Source: Roseovarius sp. Pro17 (GTDB lineage Bacteria > Pseudomonadota > Alphaproteobacteria > Rhodobacterales > Rhodobacteraceae). From it: a stretch of DNA of 64,000 bases. The notes beneath the pieces are model-generated. The model was not told the DNA's origin and did no database searches. It saw only the letters and a program-made list of their open reading frames with translations. Both the position numbers and the translations under genes were made by a program. Positions 35,617 to 43,402 of the stretch are shown here, piece after piece. The DNA lies in contig NZ_CP141179.1 of the NCBI RefSeq assembly GCF_035599575.1, forward strand, positions 2,294,001 through 2,358,000. The letters run 5' to 3'. The first letter of the stretch is position 1. Each line of letters opens with the position of its first letter.

Positions 35617-36030
35617 TCACCCTATCAGGCGCGGATGCTCTATCGCGGGGCAGCGGTCCATCACCACGTTGACGCCACTTGCACGGGCGGTCGCGCCCGC
35701 TTCTTCATGCACGACGCCGATCTGCATCCAGATGGTCTGCAGGTTCGGAAACCTCTCCAGCGCCTCATCCACGATTGCGGGGACATGTTCGGGGCGGCGA
35801 AAAATGTCGATCATGTCGATATCGCCTTCGATATCGCTCAGCGTGGCCACCACTTGGCGGCCCTGCAAAGTCTGACCTGCGAGGCCGGGATTGACCGGGA
35901 CGACACCATATCCGGCATTCAGCAGGAATTGCATCACCCCGTAACTGGGCCGTGCCGGATTGGCCGACGCACCAATCAGCGCGATGCGACGCGTATTCCG
36001 CAATATCTGTGTGATGAGATCATCTGTCAT
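35617..36030 (-). CDS. CoA-binding domain protein (YccU-type), 137 aa
   Basis: Single Rossmann-like CoA-binding domain: RRIALIGASANPARPSYGVMQFLLNAGY, VVPVNPG, DMIDIFRRPEHVPAIVDEAL and VVMDRCPAIEHPRL. It matches the stand-alone YccU-like family, which resembles the CoA-binding part of succinyl-CoA synthetase; activity unknown. Cytoplasmic. A strong minus-strand terminator lies just upstream, so it has its own promoter. Confidence 0.9.
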   Translation of the reverse strand: MTDDLITQILRNTRRIALIGASANPARPSYGVMQFLLNAGYGVVPVNPGLAGQTLQGRQVVATLSDIEGDIDMIDIFRRPEHVPAIVDEALERFPNLQTIWMQIGVVHEEAGATARASGVNVVMDRCPAIEHPRLIG

Positions 36031-36061
36031 GGCGCGGCTCCCTTGTAGCTGCCTCTACACG

Positions 36062-36094
36062 AAAAAAAGCGCCCGAAGAATTAGCTTCGGGCGC
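36062..36094 (-). terminator. Strong intrinsic terminator
   Basis: On the minus strand a perfect 10-bp stem GCGCCCGAAG / CTTCGGGCGC with a 6-nt loop, followed by seven U. It ends either the zinc-ribbon gene's long 3' UTR or an independent small RNA. Confidence 0.88.
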
Positions 36095-36200
36095 AGTCAC
36101 GGAACGAGGGACAGTGAAAGAAAGCACCGAAGTTCCGGTCCGGCGCTTCTAATCCAAGATTTAGGACGAAGTGAGCAGTTTAAAAGGGGTGGTAATGGAG
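36095..36200 (-). ncRNA. Candidate small RNA upstream of the terminator
   Basis: 160 noncoding bases separate the zinc-ribbon stop (36258) from this terminator. The proximal ~100 nt on the minus strand hold a GC-rich hairpin around CCGGAACTTCGG, then an unpaired pyrimidine-rich run (CTTTCTTTCACTGTCCCTC), then the terminator. This layout is common in Rhodobacteraceae sRNAs. The 5' end is a guess and no clear promoter was found. Confidence 0.3.
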
Positions 36201-36257
36201 CTGTGATAAATCTGTGACCGATTCTATCAGATCGGCGCCGGGCGAGACGTGTTGATG

Positions 36258-36587
36258 TCAGTCAAAAATATCCTCGACGACGTCCCATATCTCTTCCAGC
36301 GCGTCGCGAAAAAAGGGCTTGCGCCGTGTGCGCTGCCGGTCAGGGCGGCTTTTATGGCGGTCGCCGCGGGTGTCATGGGTATGCGGCGCGGGGGCGCGGC
36401 GCCGCTTGGGTTTGGGGCGCAGCTGTGGACGATCCTGCGCGCGATCCTGCACGGCGCAGGGGATTGCCTTCAACTCGCGCAGGGGGGCGCCGCAGGTTGC
36501 GCAGGACAGCTCGTGGCGGCCCTCGCGGCGCAGCACCAGCGCCGCGCGCGTGCCGCAATAACAACATGTGGCGATCTTGCGCATCAT
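36258..36587 (-). CDS. Small zinc-ribbon protein of unknown function, 109 aa
   Basis: N-terminal zinc ribbon with paired motifs CCYCGT (residues 8-13) and CATCG (29-33). A highly basic Pro/Arg-rich middle (RPKPKRRRAPAPHTHDTRGDRHK) and an acidic amphipathic tail (FRDALEEIWDVVEDIFD) follow. Probably binds nucleic acid or a protein partner. No family recognised. It lies 21 bases after the rlmB stop on the same strand. Confidence 0.65.
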   Translation of the reverse strand: MMRKIATCCYCGTRAALVLRREGRHELSCATCGAPLRELKAIPCAVQDRAQDRPQLRPKPKRRRAPAPHTHDTRGDRHKSRPDRQRTRRKPFFRDALEEIWDVVEDIFD

Positions 36588-36608
36588 GCCTCCCGATCCG
36601 GGCGCGGG

Positions 36609-37391
36609 TTAGTCCGGCGCCTGACTGGCATATAAGGCCACCGCCGCCGCATTTGAGACGTTCAACGAACCAAAAGCGCCGAAATACGGGATTTTGACCA
36701 ATACGTCGCAGGTTTCGCGCGTTTTCTGGCGCAGGCCCGGCCCCTCGGCGCCCAGCACCAGTGCGACCGGGCGGTCACGACGGCCCTCCAGCGCGGCCTC
36801 GATGGTCTGCTCGGCCTCACCATCCAGGCCCAACGCCAGATATCCTATCTTTTGCAATTGCTTGATCGCGTCGGCGAGGTTGCGCACCTGTTTGTAGGGT
36901 TGGCGTTCCAGCGCACCACTGGCGGTTTTGGCCAATGCGCCGGTTTCGGGCGCGGAATGGTGGCGCGGCGCGATCACCGCGCAGGCGCCAAACACTTCGG
37001 CCGAGCGCAGAATCGCGCCCACGTTATGCGGATCGGTCACACGGTCCAGCAAGATCACGCGCGGCGGGCGCTGACCATCGCCAAGGCACAGCGTCTCCAG
37101 ATCGCCCCAGTCCAGTGGTTTGACCTCCAGCGCCGCGCCCTGATGGACCGATCCGGGATCGAGCGGCGCGGAAAACTTGCGCGGCTCGACCTCTTCGGGC
37201 GTCATACCGGAGGTCGCTATCGCCTCTTCCAGCTTGTTTCGGGCGTTCAGCGTCACGATCAGCTGCAGCTTTTCACGGGCCGGATTCAACAACGCATCGC
37301 GCACCGCATGAAGGCCGAACAGCCAAACGGTCTGCGCATCCGCCGCACGCTTGGCCTGTTCTTTTTCGACCACCCATTTCGGTTTCTTCAT
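36609..37391 (-). CDS. rlmB: 23S rRNA (guanosine-2'-O-)-methyltransferase RlmB (SpoU family), 260 aa
   Basis: SPOUT 2'-O-methyltransferase. An N-terminal substrate-binding domain (WLFGLHAVRDALLNPARE) precedes the knot domain with motif 1 LDRVTDPHNVGAILRSAEVFG, motif 2 VLGAEGPGLR and motif 3 IPYFGAFGSLNVSNAAAVALY. This fits RlmB, which methylates G2251 of 23S rRNA; other TrmH-like targets cannot be excluded. Upstream and divergent is tRNA-Tyr. Confidence 0.9.
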   Translation of the reverse strand: MKKPKWVVEKEQAKRAADAQTVWLFGLHAVRDALLNPAREKLQLIVTLNARNKLEEAIATSGMTPEEVEPRKFSAPLDPGSVHQGAALEVKPLDWGDLETLCLGDGQRPPRVILLDRVTDPHNVGAILRSAEVFGACAVIAPRHHSAPETGALAKTASGALERQPYKQVRNLADAIKQLQKIGYLALGLDGEAEQTIEAALEGRRDRPVALVLGAEGPGLRQKTRETCDVLVKIPYFGAFGSLNVSNAAAVALYASQAPD

Positions 37392-37475
37392 GGCGCGCCG
37401 CTCCCTTTGCCTCAGCTGCGCAGAATGCGCCGCGCCCTGCCCGCGCGCAAGGCGATTTCGGGCGGCATTTTCCGG

Positions 37476-37504
37476 TTGACGCTTGACGGGTGCGCTAGTA
37501 ATCA
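37476..37504 (+). promoter_or_regulatory. Predicted tRNA-Tyr promoter
   Basis: TTGACG at 37476-37481, a 17-bp spacer, then TAATCA at 37499-37504. The tRNA 5' end is 36 bp further on. Confidence 0.55.
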
Positions 37505-37540
37505 GCCGACCACGTCAGGCGCTATCGTGGCTGGCCAAGT

Positions 37541-37624
37541 GGGCGACAGGCCGCAAGGTGTGGCAGGGGACTGTAACTCCCTCGCGGAGACGCACGCCAG
37601 GTTCGATTCCTGGGTCGCCCACCA
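37541..37624 (+). tRNA. tRNA-Tyr(GTA)
   Basis: 84-nt class II tRNA with a long variable arm and encoded CCA. Acceptor GGGCGAC / GTCGCCC, anticodon loop CTGTAAC with GTA, variable arm around TCGCGGAGACGC, T arm CCAGG-TTCGATT-CCTGG. Confidence 0.97.
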
Positions 37625-37683
37625 TTTTAGCGAAATTATCCATGATCTTGAGATAATACGACGCTATTTGCCGTATCTTTCCC

Positions 37684-37712
37684 TTCTGCAATGTTCGCGC
37701 GCGCCCTATAGT
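37684..37712 (+). promoter_or_regulatory. Possible promoter of the glycosyltransferase-like gene
   Basis: TTCTGC at 37684-37689, a 17-bp spacer, and a good TATAGT at 37707-37712, ending 31 bp before the chosen start codon. Confidence 0.4.
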
Positions 37713-37743
37713 CGCCGAAAAACGTCGTCAGAGCAGGATGGAT

Positions 37744-38748
37744 ATGGCCGGGCAGCCCAAAGCACCCCAGCATTTTAACGTAATGATCGTGGCCCAAGGC
37801 GGGCGCCTGCAATACGAGGCGCTATTGTTTTGCCTCAGCCTACGCAGCTACTGCCCAGATTTTCAGGGCCGCCTTCTGGTGGCCGAGCCGCAACCGGGGC
37901 CGCTATGGCAGAACGATCCGCGCATTCGCGGGGATGATATCCGTGACATGCTGGAAGAACTGGGCGCCGAGATTTTACCGTTCGACAGCGCGCATTTCGG
38001 CCAGAGCTACCCCTATGGCAACAAGATCGAGGCGCTGGCAGCAATGCCCGCAGGCGAACCGTTTGTCTTTTTTGATACCGACACGCTGATCACCGGCGAT
38101 CTTGCCGCCGTCCCGTTCGACTTTGTGCGCCCCAGCGCGTCTCTGCGCTGCGAAGGCACCTGGCCCAAGCCCGAGCTATACGGGCCGGGCTACGCCGCCA
38201 TCTGGAAATCGCTCTATGACAAGTTCGAACTGGATTTCGACACGACACTCGATCTGGGCCAACCGGACGAATTCTGGAAACGGTACCTCTATTTCAACGC
38301 CGGTTTCTTTTACTACGAATGCCCGCGCGCCTTCGGCCAGCGGTTCCTCGACTATGCCCTCGCCATCCGCGACGATCCCCCGCCCGAACTGATCTGCCAG
38401 GAGTTGGACCCGTGGCTGGATCAGGTCGCTCTGCCGCTGGTCATCCATTCGCTGGGGGGCGGCCGTGATGCGCTGGCGGAGGGGTATCTGGATGGATCGG
38501 TCAGCTGTCATTATCGCCTCCTGCCGCTGCTCTATGCGCGCGAGGGCGATCATGTGGTCGAGGCCCTTCATCACGTCACAGCGCATAACCGTGTGAAAAA
38601 AGTGCTGAAGGAATACGATCCGATCAAACGTATGGTCTATCAGGGGCGCGGCATGAAGGTGCGCGCATTGTTCGATCAGGACGACCTGCCGCGCCGCGAA
38701 CAGGCGATCCGCAACACGATCAAGCGCAACGGGTTCTGGATGCGCTAA
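37744..38748 (+). CDS. Glycosyltransferase-like (GT-A fold) protein, function unknown, 334 aa
   Basis: The region EPFVFFDTDTLITGDL, ~120 residues in, carries a DxD motif after a hydrophobic strand, as in GT-A glycosyltransferases that bind nucleotide sugars through a metal. FNAGFFYYECPRAFGQRFLDYA and QELDPWLDQVALPLVIHSL fit the acceptor half of such folds. The start at 37744 is preferred to the ATG at 37738 because AGG at 37734-37736 is then well spaced. No polysaccharide genes are nearby, so the acceptor is unknown. Confidence 0.65.
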   Translation: MAGQPKAPQHFNVMIVAQGGRLQYEALLFCLSLRSYCPDFQGRLLVAEPQPGPLWQNDPRIRGDDIRDMLEELGAEILPFDSAHFGQSYPYGNKIEALAAMPAGEPFVFFDTDTLITGDLAAVPFDFVRPSASLRCEGTWPKPELYGPGYAAIWKSLYDKFELDFDTTLDLGQPDEFWKRYLYFNAGFFYYECPRAFGQRFLDYALAIRDDPPPELICQELDPWLDQVALPLVIHSLGGGRDALAEGYLDGSVSCHYRLLPLLYAREGDHVVEALHHVTAHNRVKKVLKEYDPIKRMVYQGRGMKVRALFDQDDLPRREQAIRNTIKRNGFWMR

Positions 38749-38872
38749 GCGCGCGACCTTGCCCGCATGGATTAGCGCCATTCATAAACGTCATGCATCG
38801 CTTGAACGTTGCCCAGCCCGCGTGCATCCCCTACAAATCCGCCCAAGCGTATTTTCAGGAGGGCATAACCCC

Positions 38873-40150
38873 ATGACACTCGGCTTTGAGACACAGCAGA
38901 TCCACGCGGGCGCAAATCCCGATCCGGCCACCGGCGCGCGGCAGATCCCGATCTATCAGACTACCGCCTATTGCTTTCGCGATGCTGAACATGCGGCCAA
39001 GTTGTTTAACCTCCAAGAGGTGGGCTATATCTATTCGCGCCTGACCAATCCCACCGTCGCCGCGTTGCAGGAACGTGTCGCGACGCTTGAGGGTGGCGCG
39101 GGCGCGGTTTGCTGCTCGTCGGGGCACGCGGCACAGATCATGGCGCTGTTCCCGCTGATGGGGCCGGGCAAGAACGTCGTCGTCTCGACGCGTCTTTATG
39201 GCGGTTCGATCACGCAGTTCAGCCAGACGATCAAGCGCTTTGGCTGGACCGCTAAATTCGTCGATATCGACGATATGGACGCGATCCAGAACGCTATCGA
39301 CGATGACACGCGCGCGATATTCTGCGAATCCATCGCCAATCCCGGCGGGCATATCGCAGATCTGCGCGCCATCGCGGATGTGGCCGATAAGGCCGGCCTG
39401 CCGCTGATCGTGGATAACACGACCGCCACCCCATATCTGTGCCGCCCGTTCGAGCATGGCGCGACACTGGTCGTGCATTCGATGACGAAATACCTGACAG
39501 GCAACGGAACCGTTACCGGTGGCGTTGTGGTCGATTCAGGCACATTCGACTGGTCCGCCTCGGACAAGTTCCCGTCGCTATCGGCGCCCGAGCCCGCGTA
39601 TCACGGTATGAAATTCCACGAGACGTTTGGCGCGCTGGCCTTTACCTTTCACAGTATCGCCATCGGCCTGCGCGATCTGGGGATGACACTGAATCCGCAA
39701 GCGGCGCACTACACATTGATGGGGATCGAGACACTCAGCCTGCGCATGGAACGCCATTGTGCCAACGCCCAAAAGGTCGCCGAATGGCTTGAGGGCCACG
39801 ACGCCGTCACGGGCGTGACCTATGCCGGCCTCAAAAGCTCGCCCTACTACGACCGCGTTGCCAAGGTCTGCCCCAAGGGCGCCAGCGGGCTTTTCACCTT
39901 TTCGCTGAAGGGCGGCTATGAGTCCTGCGTCAAGTTCGTCGATGCGCTGGAGCTGTTCAGCCATGTCGCCAATCTCGGGGATACCCGCAGCCTCGTGATC
40001 CACCCGGCCTCGACCACGCACCGCCAGCTCAGCCCCGAGCAGCAGCGCGCGGCAGATTCCGGCCCCGAGGTGGTGCGCGTCTCGATCGGGATCGAGACAG
40101 TGGACGATATAATCGCTGATCTGGATCAGGCGCTGACCAAGGCAGGCTGA
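38873..40150 (+). CDS. metY: O-acetylhomoserine aminocarboxypropyltransferase (sulfhydrylase), 425 aa
   Basis: PLP enzyme of the Cys/Met metabolism family that makes homocysteine from O-acetylhomoserine and sulfide. TTAYCFRDAEHAA and YSRLTNPTVAALQERVATLEGG mark the N-terminal arm. The PLP lysine is K206 in HSMTKYLTGNGT, and DTRSLVIHPASTTHRQL is the C-terminal substrate motif. The ~425-aa length separates it from shorter cystathionine enzymes. AGGAGGG lies 9 bases before the ATG. The lyase dddL suggests a sulfur-rich diet, but no direct operon link is seen. Confidence 0.94.
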   Translation: MTLGFETQQIHAGANPDPATGARQIPIYQTTAYCFRDAEHAAKLFNLQEVGYIYSRLTNPTVAALQERVATLEGGAGAVCCSSGHAAQIMALFPLMGPGKNVVVSTRLYGGSITQFSQTIKRFGWTAKFVDIDDMDAIQNAIDDDTRAIFCESIANPGGHIADLRAIADVADKAGLPLIVDNTTATPYLCRPFEHGATLVVHSMTKYLTGNGTVTGGVVVDSGTFDWSASDKFPSLSAPEPAYHGMKFHETFGALAFTFHSIAIGLRDLGMTLNPQAAHYTLMGIETLSLRMERHCANAQKVAEWLEGHDAVTGVTYAGLKSSPYYDRVAKVCPKGASGLFTFSLKGGYESCVKFVDALELFSHVANLGDTRSLVIHPASTTHRQLSPEQQRAADSGPEVVRVSIGIETVDDIIADLDQALTKAG

Positions 40151-40160
40151 GGGGGAACAC

Positions 40161-40200
40161 GCCCGCTGGCCACCCCCTTCGTGGTGACGTCGGGCTTTTC
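40161..40200 (+). terminator. Probable intrinsic terminator after metY
   Basis: GCCCG / CGGGC enclosing CCAC / GTGG, followed by TTTTCCTTT. The stem has an internal loop. Confidence 0.5.
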
Positions 40201-40286
40201 CTTTCACTCGGCATGAACCTGCTATAGAATTACGCAGCGGGGGGCGAGGACTCCCGCTGCGGAACGTTGGGTGCTAGAGACGTGCG

Positions 40287-43070
40287 ATGAAACCGAATTT
40301 TTCCCTTATCCTGTCCAGCGAGGGCGCCAGCCTTCTGCACAGGACATACTCGGGCTGGGCGCGCGTCGGCGATGTCGGCTTTGACGCGGACGATTTGGGC
40401 GCGGCGCTGAGCCGGTTGCAAGAGCGCGCGAGCGCCCTGCCCGGCGATCGCACCTGCAAGCTGGTGATCCCGTATGACCAGATCAAGTACCTCTCCATCG
40501 AGGCCGACGGCGACCCCGACACCGCCGTGCGCGCCGCGTTGGCGGGCGCGACGCCCTATGCGGTGAGTGAGCTGGAATATGACTGGACCGCCGAGGGCGG
40601 CGTCATCAGCGTTGCCGCCGTCGCGTTGGAAACACTGGCCGAGGCCGAGAATTTCGCGGTCGAGCACGGGTTCGAGCCGGTCAGTTTCGCCGCCATACCC
40701 AATGGCAGCGATTTCGGCGGCGAGCCGTTCTTTGGCATGACCAAATGGGCCGCCGAGGCGCTGCCCCTAGGCACCAAGGTCGAGCGTGACGAGGCTCCGG
40801 TTCACGTAACCGGCGAGGTTGAGACCCCTCAGGACGTCACCAAACAGCCGTCCGAACCTGTCGCCGCGGCCGCGGCCAAGGCGGTGGCTGAGGCCGGCCC
40901 AGCGCCCAAGGTTAGCGCGCCAGAGCCGACCGAGAAGGACGCACAGGCTAAATCGCAAACTGAGACGACTGACGTCAGCACGCCTCCCGCCATAAAAGAC
41001 ACACCTCCCGCCGCGAAGGACACTCCGCGCCTTCCCGCCGAGAAACCCGGCGACAAGCCCGACGTCGCATCCGCAGCCCCGTCTGCAGTTTCGTCCACAG
41101 AGACATCCGTCAAGCCCCCGGCCAATGCTAAGACCGAAGCAAAGACTGAGGCCAAGGTCGAGGCCCCGGCCAAGACTCCGCCAACTGCCTTCGCGTCGAT
41201 CCGTGCCAGTCGTTCGGGCGAATCGGGCACGGGCGCGCCGCAGGTCACCGCACCCTCCCGGCTGACCCGGTTGGACGGCGCCGATACTGCGCCGGCCGCG
41301 AGTGCCGCGCCGCCCCTGCCCAGCCCTGCCAGCGGTGACGTGACCGATCCGGCATTGATCGCCGAACTGGCCGCCAGCCTCTCGCCCGATCCGGATGCGC
41401 GGCTGGACCGCGACGCCGCGACCGCCGCGCCAGAGCCAGCCGACGTCACGCCTGGCCTGTTTAGCAAAAACAGTCCCCGCGCCGAGAAACCGCCCCGCGT
41501 CGCCAAACCAAAGGCCCCGCCACCGCGCCACGAGGACGAAAAACAGCGCATGACCGTGTTTGGCGCGCGTCAAAACGAAGTGCGCGGCAAGCCGCGGTTT
41601 CTGGGCCTGATCCTGACGGCGATACTGCTGCTGTTTCTGGTGGGCGTCGCGGCGTGGGCGTCGATCTTTCTCGAGGATGGGCTGGCGCGCTTTTTCGGCG
41701 GTGGCGACGATATCAAGCTGGCTGACGTCCCGACCGCCGATGAGGTGGACGAGGATTTACAGGGCGCTATCGCCACCGGCGAGATCGCCCCCCTTCCCAC
41801 CGGGGAGGAGCGCACCGCGTCACTTCCAAGGCAGACCGCCCCCCCGCGCGACGTCGCCACCCTGCCTAATCGGCCCTCTTCGCTGTCGCCCAGCGAGGCG
41901 TTGGCGCGCTATGCCGCGACCGGCATCTGGCAGATGGCGCCCACACCACCCGAAATTCCGGCTGCGGGCGCGCCACTCGCCGATCTGTTTCAGGTTTCGC
42001 TGGATCCCGGCATCGGCCTTGGCGCGCCAGCCAGTCTGCCGCGTCGCCAGCCTGATGCACGCGATACCCGCCCCGAAAAGCCATCCGGTCCGCCGCCTGC
42101 CGGGACGCGCTATGACTTTGACGAACGCGGCTTCGTGCGCGCCACGCCTGAGGGTTCGATGACACCCGAGGGCATCCGGATCTTTGCGGGTCGCCCGTCC
42201 ATGGCGCCGCCTGCCGACATGGTTCAGACGATTACCGTGACGGCCACAGGATCAGACGGCGAAGAGGGCGAGTTCATCATCTTTACCGGTGATCCGACGT
42301 TGGCCAGCGTCCGCCCGCGCACCCGGCCACAGAACGCACTGGCAGGCAGCGGCGACGGCGAGGCAACGCCAGAGAACGACACCGCCCCACGTCAGGGCGG
42401 TGAAAATGTGCAGCCCGGCGACGAGGCCGAGACACGCGTGGCCAATGCGGCCAGCGCCGCCGCCTTTCAGGGCGATCCATCGCTGGCCGCGCTGCGCCCC
42501 CAGCCACGCCCGCGCCAGATGAACGCCGCCGCCGCCACACTGCAAAGCAAGACAGGCGCTGCCGCCGCCCCGTTGGTGGACGGCGCCGCACTGACCCGCG
42601 CCATCGCCATGGCCTCGGCGCAGCCTGACATCCCTCAGCCTGAGGCAGTCCAAGACCCAAATGAGCTGGACAATGCGTTTGAAAATGCGACGCCGCAGGC
42701 GGTCACTGCTTCGCTTACCCCTCTGCGCCGCCCCGGAGATTTCGAAAGCATCGTCAAGCGCACGCGCGCCAAGGCCGCAGCCCAGCCGGTGCCGACCTCG
42801 CAGCGCATGCAGCCAGCGCTACCGTCGAGCGCATCGGTGGCCAAACAGGCGACGGACAAGGACGTGCTGAACATGCGCAAGGTCAATCTGATCGGCGTCT
42901 ATGGCTCGACCGCCAGCCGCCGCGCTCTGGTGCGCCTCGGCAACGGACGCTACAAGAAGGTGCGCGTTGGCGACACACTGGATGGCGGTCAAGTCGCCGC
43001 CATCGGCGATAGCGAACTGCACTATGTCAAGCGGGGCCGCAACGTGGTGCTGCAGATGCCGCGGGGCTAA
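40287..43070 (+). CDS. Large bitopic membrane protein with GspL/PilM-like and PilP/GspC-like ends, 927 aa
   Basis: Residues 1-~165 look like the cytoplasmic actin-like part of GspL/PilM proteins (CKLVIPYDQIKYLSIEADGD, ALAGATPYAVSELEYDW, AVALETLAEAENFAVEHGF). Residues ~170-430 are Ala/Pro/Lys/Glu-rich linker. One membrane segment lies at ~437-460 (LGLILTAILLLFLVGVAAW). A long periplasmic Pro/Ala-rich region with repeated GDPTLASVRPRTRP and GDPSLAALRPQPRP motifs follows. The last ~65 residues (VNLIGVYGSTASRRALVRLG, VGDTLDGGQVAAIGD) resemble the small beta domain of PilP/GspC. It seems to join parts that are separate in type II secretion or type IV pili. It stands alone here. Assignments are by eye. 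Confidence 0.6.
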   Translation: MKPNFSLILSSEGASLLHRTYSGWARVGDVGFDADDLGAALSRLQERASALPGDRTCKLVIPYDQIKYLSIEADGDPDTAVRAALAGATPYAVSELEYDWTAEGGVISVAAVALETLAEAENFAVEHGFEPVSFAAIPNGSDFGGEPFFGMTKWAAEALPLGTKVERDEAPVHVTGEVETPQDVTKQPSEPVAAAAAKAVAEAGPAPKVSAPEPTEKDAQAKSQTETTDVSTPPAIKDTPPAAKDTPRLPAEKPGDKPDVASAAPSAVSSTETSVKPPANAKTEAKTEAKVEAPAKTPPTAFASIRASRSGESGTGAPQVTAPSRLTRLDGADTAPAASAAPPLPSPASGDVTDPALIAELAASLSPDPDARLDRDAATAAPEPADVTPGLFSKNSPRAEKPPRVAKPKAPPPRHEDEKQRMTVFGARQNEVRGKPRFLGLILTAILLLFLVGVAAWASIFLEDGLARFFGGGDDIKLADVPTADEVDEDLQGAIATGEIAPLPTGEERTASLPRQTAPPRDVATLPNRPSSLSPSEALARYAATGIWQMAPTPPEIPAAGAPLADLFQVSLDPGIGLGAPASLPRRQPDARDTRPEKPSGPPPAGTRYDFDERGFVRATPEGSMTPEGIRIFAGRPSMAPPADMVQTITVTATGSDGEEGEFIIFTGDPTLASVRPRTRPQNALAGSGDGEATPENDTAPRQGGENVQPGDEAETRVANAASAAAFQGDPSLAALRPQPRPRQMNAAAATLQSKTGAAAAPLVDGAALTRAIAMASAQPDIPQPEAVQDPNELDNAFENATPQAVTASLTPLRRPGDFESIVKRTRAKAAAQPVPTSQRMQPALPSSASVAKQATDKDVLNMRKVNLIGVYGSTASRRALVRLGNGRYKKVRVGDTLDGGQVAAIGDSELHYVKRGRNVVLQMPRG

Positions 43071-43402
43071 AGCGTTTCGCGCTTTTCCTGAAACAGGCAA
43101 TGCGCAAATGGCCCGCACCCCTTGATGTTGCGGCAATGTTGCAGGCGCTTTGCGTTAAATCTGTAGTCCAGATTAGATACAGAGTGTTTTTGGATGCCCG
43201 GCGGGGCAACTGGCTGCTCAAATGTCGGGCGACCCGTATCAATCTTCTGCAATATTGCCTTTGAATGACGCGATACGCGCGCGTTGGGCGTTGCGACATC
43301 GCGATCTGCCCCTATGCTTGAACCAGACCCACCACCCGCGTCACCACGAGCCGGCGCGCCCTAGTTCCACCCGGCCCCTTGCGGCCCCCAAAGGAGACCC
43401 TG
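43071..43402 (+). other. Gene-free region with two predicted promoters before the antiporter gene
   Basis: 332 bases with no supported gene. Promoter 1: TTGCGT 43150-43155, 17-bp spacer, TTAGAT 43173-43178, with an AATCTG-TAGTC-CAGATT inverted repeat (43158-43174) filling the spacer like an operator. Promoter 2: TTGCGA 43291-43296, 16-bp spacer, TATGCT 43313-43318, about 85 bp before the antiporter ATG. Confidence 0.45.

Noticed and set aside
36852..37778. 308-codon plus-strand frame opposite rlmB and across tRNA-Tyr.
   Set aside because: It reads through the tRNA and is antisense to conserved RlmB motifs.
40767..41573. Gly/Arg-rich frame opposite the 927-aa gene.
   Set aside because: Typical shadow of an Ala/Pro-rich coding region; no start signal or motif.
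41040..42640. Direct repeats in the 927-aa gene as a CRISPR-like or minisatellite array.
   Set aside because: The repeats are degenerate Pro/Ala/Glu codon runs in frame, not DNA-level repeats with spacers.
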